14,024 nt of DNA, taken from NCBI RefSeq assembly GCF_004138495.1, contig NZ_ML142864.1:57370-71393 (forward strand), read 5' to 3'. The position numbers and the translations under genes were made by a program. Source of the DNA: Phytoactinopolyspora endophytica. GTDB lineage: Bacteria > Actinomycetota > Actinomycetes > Jiangellales > Jiangellaceae. This document shows positions 4,950-13,020 of this stretch, in pieces. The notes under the pieces were generated by a model that saw only the letters and a program-made list of their open reading frames with translations, ran no database searches and had not been told where the DNA came from. Within the stretch, counting starts at the first letter, position 1; each line of letters opens with the position of its first letter.

Positions 4950-7319
4950 ATGACCAGGACGAAGTCGGGTCCGCGGAGCCTGGCTGACGATCTGCGGGCA
5001 CGCACTGACGAAGAGCTGGCGGAGCTTCTGCGTATCCGCCCGGACTTGGTCGTCCCCGTCCCGGTCGACATCGCGCAGCTCGCGTCTCGGGCGGCGACCC
5101 GGGCATCGGCGATCCGTGCTCTCGACCGGCTCGACCGTTTCACCTTGAGCGTCGTCGATGCTCTGGTGATGCTGCCGGACCCGACCAGTCCGAAGGCAGT
5201 CCGCGAACTGCTCGACGCGCCGAAGGGAGCGGTGAACGCGGCGCTGTCGACGCTTCGTGAGCGTGCGCTCACCTGGGGTAGCCCGCAGACTATCCACCTT
5301 GTGCGGGTCGTGGCCGAGATCATCGGACCGCACCCTGCCGGGCTGGGGCCGCCGGCGCATCAGCTGTTCCTTGGCTTGCCGCCCGCCCGGTTGGCAACCA
5401 TCGTCGCAGATCTTGGGCTTGCGGTCTCCGGCGACCACGCGACCAACGCGGAGACAGCGGCAGCCCACCTCGGGTCGAACGAGACTTTGGAACCATTACT
5501 CGAAGATGTCGGCGCGGATGCGCTCTCCGCGCTCCAGGCGCTCGCCGAGGGTCCGCCGACCGGACGGGTCGAGGATGCGCGACGCGAGGTCGACCGCGAG
5601 GGGGCACGGACACCGATCGACCGCCTGCTAGCCACCGGGTTGCTGGTGCCGGTCGATCACACATCCGTTGTCCTGCCCAGAGAGGTAGGGCTGCACCTGC
5701 GCGGTGGCGTCCTCAACGCGTCGGCGGGTGTCACATCAATGGAGCCGGCCACCACGGCACGGGATCCGGGCATGGTCGATCGTGCCGCGGCTGCGAGCGC
5801 GTTCGACGTGGTCACGAAGGTGGAGACGCTCCTTGATACCTGGTCCCTGCAGCCCCCTCCCGTGCTGCGCGCGGGCGGGCTGGCGGTCCGCGACTTCCGC
5901 CGTCTTCCGGGCCTCCTCGACACGGATGAGCCGGGCGCGGCGCTCATCGCCGAGCTCGCCTACATCTCCGGCCTGGTGGCCCTCAGCAGCGGAGACGATG
6001 AGACCTGGACACCCACTCCGGAGTACGACGCGTGGCTGCGAGAGAGCGTTGCGGACCGGTGGATAGTCCTCGCGCGTGCATGGATCGAGACCAGCCGGAC
6101 CGCGGGACTGGTCGGCACCCGCGACGACCGCGACAAATTGGTGCCCCCACTGGGCGGTGAGATCGACCGGCCGCTGACACCCGAGATCCGGCGCATCGTC
6201 CTGGACGTCCTCGCGGGTCTACCGCCCGGCACAGCCGTCGATCCGGAGGGGGCGGTCGAAGCGGTCCGCTGGCGGCGGCCGCGACGCGGCGGGCGGCTAC
6301 GCGACGACGTGGTCCGTTGGACTCTGCGCGAGGCCGAGATCCTGGGTGTGACCGGCAGAGGCGCGCTGGGCGCACAGATGCGCTCACTCCTCGACGACGA
6401 TCCCGAAGCCGCTCGATCCCTGCTTGCCGATCTCCTGCCGGAGCCATTGGATCATCTCCTACTACAGGCCGATCTGACCGCGGTCGTCCCCGGCCCTCTC
6501 CAGTCGGATCTGGCGCGTGAGCTCAACCTCCTGTCCGAGGTGGAGAGCAGGGGCGGCGCCTCCGTCCATCGGTTCACCGAGAACTCCATCCGACGGGCGC
6601 TGGACGCAGGGCGGACAGCCGACGACATCCACGGTTTCCTCAGCTCGGTGTCCCGGACACCCGTCCCACAGCCCTTGACCTATCTGGTGGACGACGTCGC
6701 GCGGCGGCATGGCCTGCTCCGCGTCGGCGCCGCGTCGTCGTTCATCCGGAGCGACGACCAGGCCGTCCTCACCGAGATCCTGGCCGCTCCGCAGGCGTCG
6801 GCGCTGGGGCTGCGGCGGCTGGCCCCCACAGTGCTCATCTCGACGTTGGACGGCGTGACCGTGCTGGAGCGGCTACGGCGGATGGGATTCGCCCCGACGC
6901 CGGAGAACGCGGACGGTTCGGTGGTCATCGCGCGTGCCGAGCCCAAGCGGACGTTCGGACGGCCCGTTCCGCGGCCGACACTCGCGGATCGGCCCGTACC
7001 CACGGCGGCGGTCCTCAACGCGGCGGTCCGTGCGCTGCGTGCAGGCGACCGGTCGTCTTCCGTGCGACCGGCCGACGTGGTGCCGGGGAACCTGGGCAGG
7101 AGCGCGTCGACGCAGACACTGACCGACCTCCGGCGTGCGCTCGAGGACGGGACCACGATCTGGATCGGCTATGTCGATCACCACGGTTCCACCAGCGAGC
7201 GAGTGGTCGACCCGGTCAGCCTCGAAGGCGGATGGCTCGCGGCGTTCGACCACCGCAGCAGCGAGATCCGGTCCTTCGCTGTGCACCGCATCAGCGGTGT
7301 CGCCACCGTCGACGCGTGA
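4950..7319 (+). CDS. Helicase-associated domain protein with WYL-like C-terminus (XPB partner)
   Basis: A 789-residue protein matching the actinobacterial 'helicase-associated / helicase C-terminal domain' family, of which Rv0862c beside XPB in M. tuberculosis is an example. The N-terminus (LADDLRARTDEELAELLRIR) and the following helical region, to about residue 480, look like repeated winged-helix segments. About residues 500-670 form the Helicase_C_3-like domain, beginning LLLQADLTAVVPGPL. The final 60 residues (about 730-787) read IWIGYVDHHG, then RVVDPVSLEGGWLAAFDH and RSFAVHRI, which is the pattern of a WYL domain, a small nucleic-acid or nucleotide-sensing fold. No Walker A motif is present, so it is not itself a helicase. 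It probably works with XPB in DNA repair or remodelling, by analogy with known gene pairing. Start ATG 4950 is supported by the adjacent -10 element. The stop is ten bases from the end of the convergent LCP gene. Confidence 0.85.
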   Translation: MTRTKSGPRSLADDLRARTDEELAELLRIRPDLVVPVPVDIAQLASRAATRASAIRALDRLDRFTLSVVDALVMLPDPTSPKAVRELLDAPKGAVNAALSTLRERALTWGSPQTIHLVRVVAEIIGPHPAGLGPPAHQLFLGLPPARLATIVADLGLAVSGDHATNAETAAAHLGSNETLEPLLEDVGADALSALQALAEGPPTGRVEDARREVDREGARTPIDRLLATGLLVPVDHTSVVLPREVGLHLRGGVLNASAGVTSMEPATTARDPGMVDRAAAASAFDVVTKVETLLDTWSLQPPPVLRAGGLAVRDFRRLPGLLDTDEPGAALIAELAYISGLVALSSGDDETWTPTPEYDAWLRESVADRWIVLARAWIETSRTAGLVGTRDDRDKLVPPLGGEIDRPLTPEIRRIVLDVLAGLPPGTAVDPEGAVEAVRWRRPRRGGRLRDDVVRWTLREAEILGVTGRGALGAQMRSLLDDDPEAARSLLADLLPEPLDHLLLQADLTAVVPGPLQSDLARELNLLSEVESRGGASVHRFTENSIRRALDAGRTADDIHGFLSSVSRTPVPQPLTYLVDDVARRHGLLRVGAASSFIRSDDQAVLTEILAAPQASALGLRRLAPTVLISTLDGVTVLERLRRMGFAPTPENADGSVVIARAEPKRTFGRPVPRPTLADRPVPTAAVLNAAVRALRAGDRSSSVRPADVVPGNLGRSASTQTLTDLRRALEDGTTIWIGYVDHHGSTSERVVDPVSLEGGWLAAFDHRSSEIRSFAVHRISGVATVDA

Positions 7320-7329
7320 CCGGGCCCGA

Positions 7330-9012
7330 TCAGCAGACGTCGTCGATGGACTGGGCGCCATCGGACTCGTCGGTGCGCTCCGGCTCGCCGTTGTCGGAAG
7401 GGACGTCCTCGTCCGCGTCCTCCGCATGGACGCCGTCGCCCTCCTCCGTCCCGGCACCGATGTCGGAGCTGTCGGTGTCGTCGTCGGGTAGCGCCGTCGC
7501 CTCGCCGTCGGGACGGTCGATGGTGCCGTCGTCGTCCGTGTGGTCGTCCGGGTCGGCGTCGGCTTCGACGTGGTCGCCCGGCTCGGCGAGCGAGTCCTGG
7601 ACGAACGCACGGATCACGTCGTAGTCGGGGTTGCCGTAGTCGATGATCTCGTCCGTGAACGGCAGACTGCGGATCTCCGCGTCCTGGATGCGCAGCCCCA
7701 GCTCGGCGAAGTCCTCGAGCCGCTGCTGTGAGATGTCCGTGGTGAAGTTGTCCCGGACGGCGCGTTCCAAGTGCAGGTAGCGAGTGAGCAGGGTGAACGG
7801 ATCCACCTGCTCGGCGATGGCGCCGATCATGCAGCGCTGCCGACGCATCCGCTCGTAGTCGTCGTTGATCGGCGGAGGACCGCACCGTGCGCGAGCGAAC
7901 CATAGGGCTTCGTCCCCGTCGAGCCGCTGCTGGTCGCCATTCTCGATCCAGGCACGCGGTTCCGTGCACGTTCCCCACGACGTGACCTGGGTTCCCATCG
8001 GGATGTCGTACGGCACGTCGATCACGACGCCGCCGAGTGCGTCGACGATCGCCTCGAAACCGTCGAGGTTCACCATGACGTGGTAGTCGATCTCCAGGCC
8101 GAGCGCTTCCCCGACCGCGAGCTTCATCGCCTCCGCACCGGGATCGTGCTCGCCCTCGAAGAACTCGGGGAATTGGCTTGGGATGTTCTTGTAGATCGAG
8201 GACAACCAATACTCCGAGGCGGGCTCGCCGCGGAAACCTTCGGGGTAGGCATCCCTCAGCTCACCCTCGGGGAACGGTGTGCGCTGCAGGTTGCGCGGAA
8301 GAGAGAACAGCGCGGTGTCGCCGGTGTCCGTGTCGACACTGGCGACCATGACCGTGTCCGTGCGCACGCCGTCGCGGTTGTCACCGGCGTCCGAGCCCAG
8401 GAGCAGCACGTTGATCCTGCCCCGGTCCGCCCACGGATCCGCCTCCGGGGTGTCCGCCTCAATGGTGTTGCCGTCGCGGTCGTACTCGCGCTCGTACTCG
8501 CGCTCGTCGGGAAAGACGCTCTGAATGAAATTCCGTTGGGTGAAGGCGTACCGGGAACCGATGCCCATCGGGGCGATCACCGCCGAGGCCACCAAGACCA
8601 CGAGAAACGCGGCGAGCAATCTCTGGGTGGGGCGCAGCCCGCGGGGTTCGAGTGCGTAGAAGCTGATCACGGTGACGAGCAACCAGACCGCGGCGATGCC
8701 GATGAGCCCGTACCCCACCGTGTTGATTCGATCCGGATTCGTGCCGAGCCGTACGAGCCCGACGTCCCCGGCGCGGTACAGGTAGGCACCCATCGCGGCC
8801 ACACCGACGAGGAACACGCTGAGTATCGACCAGCCGATCCAGCGTCGTCCGGCGGTGATCAGCCCGAGGCCGGGAACCAGCGTGCCCGCGATGGAAAGGC
8901 CCAGGAAACGCGGGTAGCTGGTTGTGTTTCCTGGGCCTGTCGATGATGCCTGCCGCCGCTCTGAGCGCGCATGCTCGCTCGACGAGCGGCGGGTGTGATC
9001 TTGTCGAGGCAT
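7330..9012 (-). CDS. LCP family (LytR-CpsA-Psr) cell-wall glycopolymer transferase
   Basis: A 560-residue membrane-anchored protein that should attach a wall polymer (such as arabinogalactan or teichoic acid) to peptidoglycan from a polyprenyl-phosphate carrier. Four hydrophobic helices come first (about 36-55, 59-79, 101-121, 131-151), more than the single anchor of typical LCP proteins. The LCP domain runs from about 199 to 400. NVLLLGSDAG and VRTDTVMVASVD carry the conserved Arg and Asp, and SLPRN (237-241) and RARCG to DYERMRRQR (374-393) hold the remaining catalytic and lipid-phosphate contacts. Residues 483-560 are an acidic, low-complexity tail with 32 Asp or Glu out of 78 and two Arg. 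I chose ATG 9012; an upstream ATG at 9054 adds 14 unconserved residues. It lies on the opposite strand between the helicase-associated and XPB genes, so it is independent of them. Confidence 0.9.
   Translation of the reverse strand: MPRQDHTRRSSSEHARSERRQASSTGPGNTTSYPRFLGLSIAGTLVPGLGLITAGRRWIGWSILSVFLVGVAAMGAYLYRAGDVGLVRLGTNPDRINTVGYGLIGIAAVWLLVTVISFYALEPRGLRPTQRLLAAFLVVLVASAVIAPMGIGSRYAFTQRNFIQSVFPDEREYEREYDRDGNTIEADTPEADPWADRGRINVLLLGSDAGDNRDGVRTDTVMVASVDTDTGDTALFSLPRNLQRTPFPEGELRDAYPEGFRGEPASEYWLSSIYKNIPSQFPEFFEGEHDPGAEAMKLAVGEALGLEIDYHVMVNLDGFEAIVDALGGVVIDVPYDIPMGTQVTSWGTCTEPRAWIENGDQQRLDGDEALWFARARCGPPPINDDYERMRRQRCMIGAIAEQVDPFTLLTRYLHLERAVRDNFTTDISQQRLEDFAELGLRIQDAEIRSLPFTDEIIDYGNPDYDVIRAFVQDSLAEPGDHVEADADPDDHTDDDGTIDRPDGEATALPDDDTDSSDIGAGTEEGDGVHAEDADEDVPSDNGEPERTDESDGAQSIDDVC
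8481..8504. repeat. 12-bp tandem repeat inside the LCP gene
   Basis: CGTACTCGCGCT occurs twice in tandem (8481-8492, 8493-8504). On the coding strand it gives repeated EYER units just after the fourth membrane helix. The unit is a multiple of three, so copy-number change would keep the frame. Confidence 0.7.
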
Positions 9013-9098
9013 CGCGTGATCATTGTGCCGGACGAGCCGCGGATAGCCCAGCACTTAGTGGGACACGCAACAAAACCGCTGGGGCGAAAGGCGGCGGA

Positions 9099-9126
9099 TT
9101 GTGGATTTGGCGGCGGTCGGTAGGAC
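9099..9126 (+). promoter_or_regulatory. Candidate XPB promoter
   Basis: TTGTGG (9099-9104), a 16-base spacer and TAGGAC (9121-9126) resemble -35 and -10 elements. Initiation near 9133 would lie just before the GTG at 9137, giving an almost leaderless message and leaving the ATG at 9128 untranscribed. TAGGAC lacks the final T, so confidence is modest. Confidence 0.35.
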
Positions 9127-9136
9127 AATGGCGGAC

Positions 9137-10792
9137 GTGAATGACGGACCGCTGATCGTGCAGAGCGACAAGACGCTGCTTCTCGAGGTCGACCACGACC
9201 AGGCCGAGGCGTGCCGGCGGGCGATTGCGCCGTTCGCCGAGCTGGAGCGGGCACCGGAACATGTGCACACCTACCGGCTTACCCCCCTCGGGCTCTGGAA
9301 TGCCCGGGCGGCGGGACACGACGCCGAGCAGGTGGTCGACACGCTGATGACCTACTCGAGGTATCCGGTGCCGCACGCCATGCTGGTCGATGTCGCGGAG
9401 ACGATGGCCCGCTACGGACGGCTGCGGCTGGAGACACACCCTGTGCACGGGCTCGTGCTGCACAGCTCGGATCGCCCGGTCCTGGAAGAGGTGTTGCGGT
9501 CCAAACGGGTGAAACCTCTCGTGGGCAACAGAGTGGACGAGGACACGGTCCTCGTCCACGCGTCCGAGCGCGGCAACCTCAAGCAAGCTCTGGTGAAGCT
9601 CGGCTGGCCGGCCGAAGACCTCGCCGGTTACGTCGACGGCGAGGCGCATGCGATCGACCTGGATGAGGACGGGTGGACGCTCCGCCCGTACCAGCGGGAA
9701 GCAGCCGAGGGCTTCTGGCACGGCGGGTCCGGCGTCGTCGTTCTTCCCTGCGGCGCCGGCAAGACGCTGGTCGGCGCGGCCGCCATGGCACGCGCGCAGT
9801 CCACCACGCTGATCCTCGTGACGAACACGGTCGCGGCCAGGCAATGGCGCGACGAGCTGATCAAGCGCACCAGCTTGACGGAAGACGAGATCGGCGAGTA
9901 CTCCGGCTCCAAGAAGGAGATCCGTCCGGTCACCATCGCCACTTACCAGGTGATGACGACCCGCCGGAAGGGCGCCTACAGCCACCTGGAGGTGTTCGAG
10001 GCGCGCGACTGGGGCTTGGTCGTCTACGACGAGGTGCACCTGCTCCCGGCACCGATCTTCCGGATGACCGCCAATCTCCAGGCTCGCCGCCGCCTCGGTC
10101 TCACAGCGACGCTGGTCCGTGAAGACGGACGCGAGGACGACGTCTTCACGTTGATCGGCCCGAAGCGGTACGACGCGCCGTGGAAGGAGATCGAGAATCA
10201 GGGGTATATCGCGCCTGCCGACTGCGTCGAGGTACGGGTGACGCTGTCCGAAGGCGAGCGGCTCACCTATGCCACGGCCGAGGCCGACGAGCGTTACCGG
10301 CTGGCGTCCAGCACGGAGGTCAAGACCCGGGTGGTAGAGCAGCTGGTGAAGCGGCACGCGGGTGACCCGACGCTCATCATCGGGCAGTACATCGACCAGC
10401 TGGACGAGCTGGGGGAGCGCCTCGGTGTGCCGGTGGTGAAGGGCGAGACGCCGGTGCGGGAACGGCAACGGCTGTTCGACGCGTTCCGGACCGGGGAGAT
10501 CAGCACGCTGGTGGTCAGCAAGGTGGCCAACTTCTCCATCGACCTCCCGGAGGCGAGCATCGCCGTCCAGGTGTCGGGCACGTTCGGTTCCCGGCAGGAG
10601 GAGGCACAGCGGCTCGGCCGGATCCTGCGGCCGAAGGCCGACGGGCGGACCGCGCGCTTCTACTCGGTGGTCGCGCGCGACACGATCGACCAGGAGTACG
10701 CGCAGCATCGGCAACGCTTCCTTGCTGAGCAGGGCTACTCGTACCACATCGCCGACGCGGAGGACATCCTCTACGGCGAGGGTATTCCGTGA
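9137..10792 (+). CDS. XPB/ERCC3-type DNA helicase
   Basis: A 551-residue superfamily 2 DNA helicase, very like the mycobacterial XPB (Rv0861c, 542 residues). An N-terminal XPB-specific region (about 1-180, containing ELERAPEHVHTYRLTPLGLW) precedes the two RecA-like domains. The key parts are Walker A GAGKT (206-210), the DEVH box (298-301), the SAT-like LTAT, the XPB-specific RED motif (328-330), and motif VI QRLGRILR (491-498). It should be an ATP-driven 3'-5' helicase or translocase acting in DNA repair; in bacteria the exact pathway is unsettled. The start is placed at GTG 9137, since VNDGPLIVQSDKT aligns with the mycobacterial start as I remember it; ATG 9128 would add MAD. Its partner gene lies upstream on the same strand but is separated by the LCP gene. 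Its stop codon is part of a long inverted repeat shared with the convergent HelD-like gene. Confidence 0.93.
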   Translation: MNDGPLIVQSDKTLLLEVDHDQAEACRRAIAPFAELERAPEHVHTYRLTPLGLWNARAAGHDAEQVVDTLMTYSRYPVPHAMLVDVAETMARYGRLRLETHPVHGLVLHSSDRPVLEEVLRSKRVKPLVGNRVDEDTVLVHASERGNLKQALVKLGWPAEDLAGYVDGEAHAIDLDEDGWTLRPYQREAAEGFWHGGSGVVVLPCGAGKTLVGAAAMARAQSTTLILVTNTVAARQWRDELIKRTSLTEDEIGEYSGSKKEIRPVTIATYQVMTTRRKGAYSHLEVFEARDWGLVVYDEVHLLPAPIFRMTANLQARRRLGLTATLVREDGREDDVFTLIGPKRYDAPWKEIENQGYIAPADCVEVRVTLSEGERLTYATAEADERYRLASSTEVKTRVVEQLVKRHAGDPTLIIGQYIDQLDELGERLGVPVVKGETPVRERQRLFDAFRTGEISTLVVSKVANFSIDLPEASIAVQVSGTFGSRQEEAQRLGRILRPKADGRTARFYSVVARDTIDQEYAQHRQRFLAEQGYSYHIADAEDILYGEGIP

Positions 10793-10838
10793 TCATGAAC
10801 AGTAACCGTGCTATTTACCCGGCTACTGTTCATGATCA
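10790..10838. terminator. Perfect 15-bp inverted repeat containing both convergent stop codons
   Basis: The left arm TGATCATGAACAGTA (10790-10804) and right arm TACTGTTCATGATCA (10824-10838) are exact complements around a 19-base spacer; past one mismatch, CCG and CGG could pair as well. The first three bases of the left arm are the XPB stop (TGA), and the last three of the right arm are the stop of the minus-strand HelD-like gene. It probably acts as a bidirectional terminator for the two convergent genes, although no T-run follows. It could also be a copy of a dispersed palindromic element. Confidence 0.75.
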
Positions 10839-12884
10839 TGAGGCTGTCAGCGGTTCGGGGAGAGGCTCTGCGTGCACGACGGTGAGTGAGGAGACGGCGC
10901 GGGTGAGCACCACGTAGAGGCGCCGGAGCCCGTGTGGCTCAGCGGCGACGATGTGCGCGGGCTCTACGACGACGACGTGGTCATACTCCAACCCCTTGGC
11001 CAGCGTCGCCGGGACCAGGGTCAGGGGTGCGTCGTCCTCTGATCGTCCGAACGCGATGCCGGCCGCTTCCAGTCCGCTCTCGATGTAGTCGATCATGTCG
11101 TCCGCGGCGATCACACCGACTGAACCGACCCGCTGGGAGATGTCGCGGACGGTGGTCGTGAGCGTGTCCAGGAGCTCTCGGCCGGTCCGCGTCGCTGAGA
11201 CGCCGGGCCGAGTTCCTCCGGCTGAGACGAGGTCGAGCATGCCCGGGTTGGAGCGCACCGGTTCGGGTGGAGCGACACCCGGCGCGACGGACGGCAGCAG
11301 CCGGGACGCGAACTCGACCACTGTCGCTGGGACCCGGTACCCCTTCCGGAGCACCTCGAGGTGGGCGTCCTGCTGGCCCAGGTGAGCCAGCGCCTCCGGC
11401 CAGGACGGCGTCGCCCACGGCGTCGTCCCCTGCGCGATGTCGCCGAGGACGGTCACCGAGGCGCCGGCCGACCGGCGGCCGACGGCGCGAAGCTGCATCG
11501 GTGAGAGATCCTGCGCCTCGTCGAGCACGACGTGCCCGACGCCGCTGATCCTTTCGATCACACTGCGTGCCTCGTCGACGAGGATCGCGTCGGCGTGCGT
11601 CCACGGTGCGGATTTAGGCCCGCGGGCGGGCTTGGCCCAGAGCACTAGCTGCTGTTCTTCGGCGTTGAGGATGCCGTCGGCTGCGGCCGCGAGCGCGTCC
11701 GGATCGCTCAAAAGGCGCATGATCACCTTGACCGGATCGAGCGCCGGCCACAGGGCATCCACGTATGCCTTCATCGGGCGGGAGCGGGCCACCGCGTTCT
11801 GGGTGCGGTCATCGGTGATCTCACCGGCCGCCTCCATCCGGAGCAGGATCCGGTGTGCCAGCCGCTGCGGGAGCAGCGCGCGTCCGGAGGCGTAGCCGTC
11901 GCCGCGGCCGCGCAGCACCTCGATCGCGTCCCGGGCCTCGTGGACCGGCACTCGCCAGGTCCGGGTTCCACGGGGAATGAGCAGAGTGTCGGCCGGCTCA
12001 CCGATGTGCGACCAGATGGTGCGATGAATGACCTCTGCCATTCTGGCATCGCCTTTGAGCTTGGCTGATTCCGGCGCGTCGGTACCACGGACGGGGACAC
12101 CGTCGACGAGTTCGGCCATCGTCAGCTGGCGTATGTCCACCTCGCCGAGCGTCGGCAACACCTGGCCGATGTAGTGCAAGAACGCCCGGTTGGGTCCGAT
12201 CACCAGGACGCCGTTGCGGGCGAGCCGATTCCGGTACGTGTGCAGCAGGTAGGCGGCGCGGTGCAGGCCCACCGCCGTCTTCCCGGTGCCCGGCGCTCCC
12301 TGCACGCAGACCGAGCGGTCCAGCTCCAGCCGGACGACGTCGTCCTGGTCCGGCTGGATGGTGGCGACGATGTCCCGCATCGGCCCGACGCGTGGCCGCT
12401 CGATCTCCTCGGTGAGGATCTCGCTGGTCTTGTCCGGTTCGGTACTGTCCTGCAGGTGCTCATCCTCGTAGGAGGTCAGCTCGCCGTCGGCGAAGCCGAA
12501 CCTGCGGCGCATGGTGAGCCCGAACGGATCTTTCCGGGTGGCCTGGTAGAACGCCCGTGACACGTCAGCGCGCCAGTCGACGACGACGGGGTCGCCCGCC
12601 TGGTCCATCACGTGCCGGCGGCCGACGTAGAACGTCTCGCCATCGTCGGCTGTGCTGCTCAGACGATCGATCCGGCCGAAGAAGAGCGGCAACGAGGGGT
12701 CGTCTTCCAGTGCCTTGGCGCGGCGGTGGAGCGACGCTTTGAGGTATTCGGTGGATACGTGGTCACCGCCCTGCGCCTTCAGGGAGAGCGTGTGGTCTCG
12801 CATGCGCCGTAGGTCCTCGCGGGCCCGTCGCATGTACTCGCGTTCGGCTGAGAGTGCGTCGTCTGGGGTGCGGGCAGCAGACAC
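10836..12884 (-). CDS. HelD-like UvrD/Rep-family ATPase (RNA polymerase-associated)
   Basis: A 682-residue superfamily 1 NTPase of the HelD type, which in B. subtilis and mycobacteria binds RNA polymerase and uses ATP to strip it from stalled complexes. The N-terminus (about 6-60) is a charged coiled coil (EREYMRRAREDLRRMRDH), consistent with HelD's arm that enters the polymerase channel. Key motifs are Walker A GAPGTGKT (196-203), Walker B DEAQDLS (from 455), GDIAQGT (481-487), KGYR (514-517) and motif VI RRLYVVLTRA (654-663). The long insert between domains fits the HelD class rather than UvrD. The start is GTG 12884, preceded at 10 bases by AGGAGG (12895-12900); a TTG at 12893 is one base from that site and is rejected. 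A strong promoter lies upstream. Some streptomycete relatives (HelR) give rifamycin tolerance; no rifamycin-associated element was seen here. Confidence 0.9.
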   Translation of the reverse strand: MSAARTPDDALSAEREYMRRAREDLRRMRDHTLSLKAQGGDHVSTEYLKASLHRRAKALEDDPSLPLFFGRIDRLSSTADDGETFYVGRRHVMDQAGDPVVVDWRADVSRAFYQATRKDPFGLTMRRRFGFADGELTSYEDEHLQDSTEPDKTSEILTEEIERPRVGPMRDIVATIQPDQDDVVRLELDRSVCVQGAPGTGKTAVGLHRAAYLLHTYRNRLARNGVLVIGPNRAFLHYIGQVLPTLGEVDIRQLTMAELVDGVPVRGTDAPESAKLKGDARMAEVIHRTIWSHIGEPADTLLIPRGTRTWRVPVHEARDAIEVLRGRGDGYASGRALLPQRLAHRILLRMEAAGEITDDRTQNAVARSRPMKAYVDALWPALDPVKVIMRLLSDPDALAAAADGILNAEEQQLVLWAKPARGPKSAPWTHADAILVDEARSVIERISGVGHVVLDEAQDLSPMQLRAVGRRSAGASVTVLGDIAQGTTPWATPSWPEALAHLGQQDAHLEVLRKGYRVPATVVEFASRLLPSVAPGVAPPEPVRSNPGMLDLVSAGGTRPGVSATRTGRELLDTLTTTVRDISQRVGSVGVIAADDMIDYIESGLEAAGIAFGRSEDDAPLTLVPATLAKGLEYDHVVVVEPAHIVAAEPHGLRRLYVVLTRAVSSLTVVHAEPLPEPLTAS

Positions 12885-12894
12885 CGGAAGCAAA

Positions 12895-12900
12895 CCTCCT
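12895..12900 (-). promoter_or_regulatory. Shine-Dalgarno site that decides the HelD start
   Basis: The minus strand reads AGGAGG, an almost ideal ribosome-binding site. It is ten bases from GTG 12884 but only one base from TTG 12893, so the GTG must be the start. It is the strongest ribosome-binding site in the window. Confidence 0.7.
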
Positions 12901-12967
12901 GGGGCTCGGCGGAAGAAAGAACGTTTCCGACGGCCCGGGAGCCCGGTCCGGTCGTGAAGAGCACAGA

Positions 12968-12997
12968 ATGCTAAAAGACTCGGAGCCAGCTTGTCAA
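12968..12997 (-). promoter_or_regulatory. Strong housekeeping-type promoter of the HelD-like gene
   Basis: On the minus strand a perfect -35 TTGACA (12992-12997), an 18-base spacer and a -10 TAGCAT (12968-12973). Transcription should begin near 12961, giving a leader of about 77 bases that ends in the AGGAGG site. The leader includes a small CCGGG CT CCCGG hairpin. This is the clearest promoter in the window and shows HelD does not depend on read-through from the GNAT gene, whose stop is 24 bases upstream. Confidence 0.75.
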
Positions 12998-13020
12998 CGT
13001 AAGGTCCCGCGGGCGGTCCG

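Noticed and set aside
7321..7328. CGGGCCCG palindrome between the helicase-associated and LCP genes as a terminator
   Set aside because: Eight bases with no loop cannot form an RNA hairpin; such GC palindromes are common by chance here.
7178..8209. A 343-residue minus-strand open frame overlapping the helicase-associated and LCP genes
   Set aside because: Arg- and Gly-rich low-complexity translation with no family resemblance; it is a GC-rich shadow frame of the LCP gene.
9020..10747. A 575-residue minus-strand open frame opposite XPB
   Set aside because: XPB on the plus strand has every helicase motif in order; long antisense frames are expected in high-GC DNA.
12901..12967. Rifamycin-associated element upstream of the HelD-like gene
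   Set aside because: The expected inverted repeat built on GGGGCTTGC was not found; only a short CCGGG/CCCGG hairpin is present.
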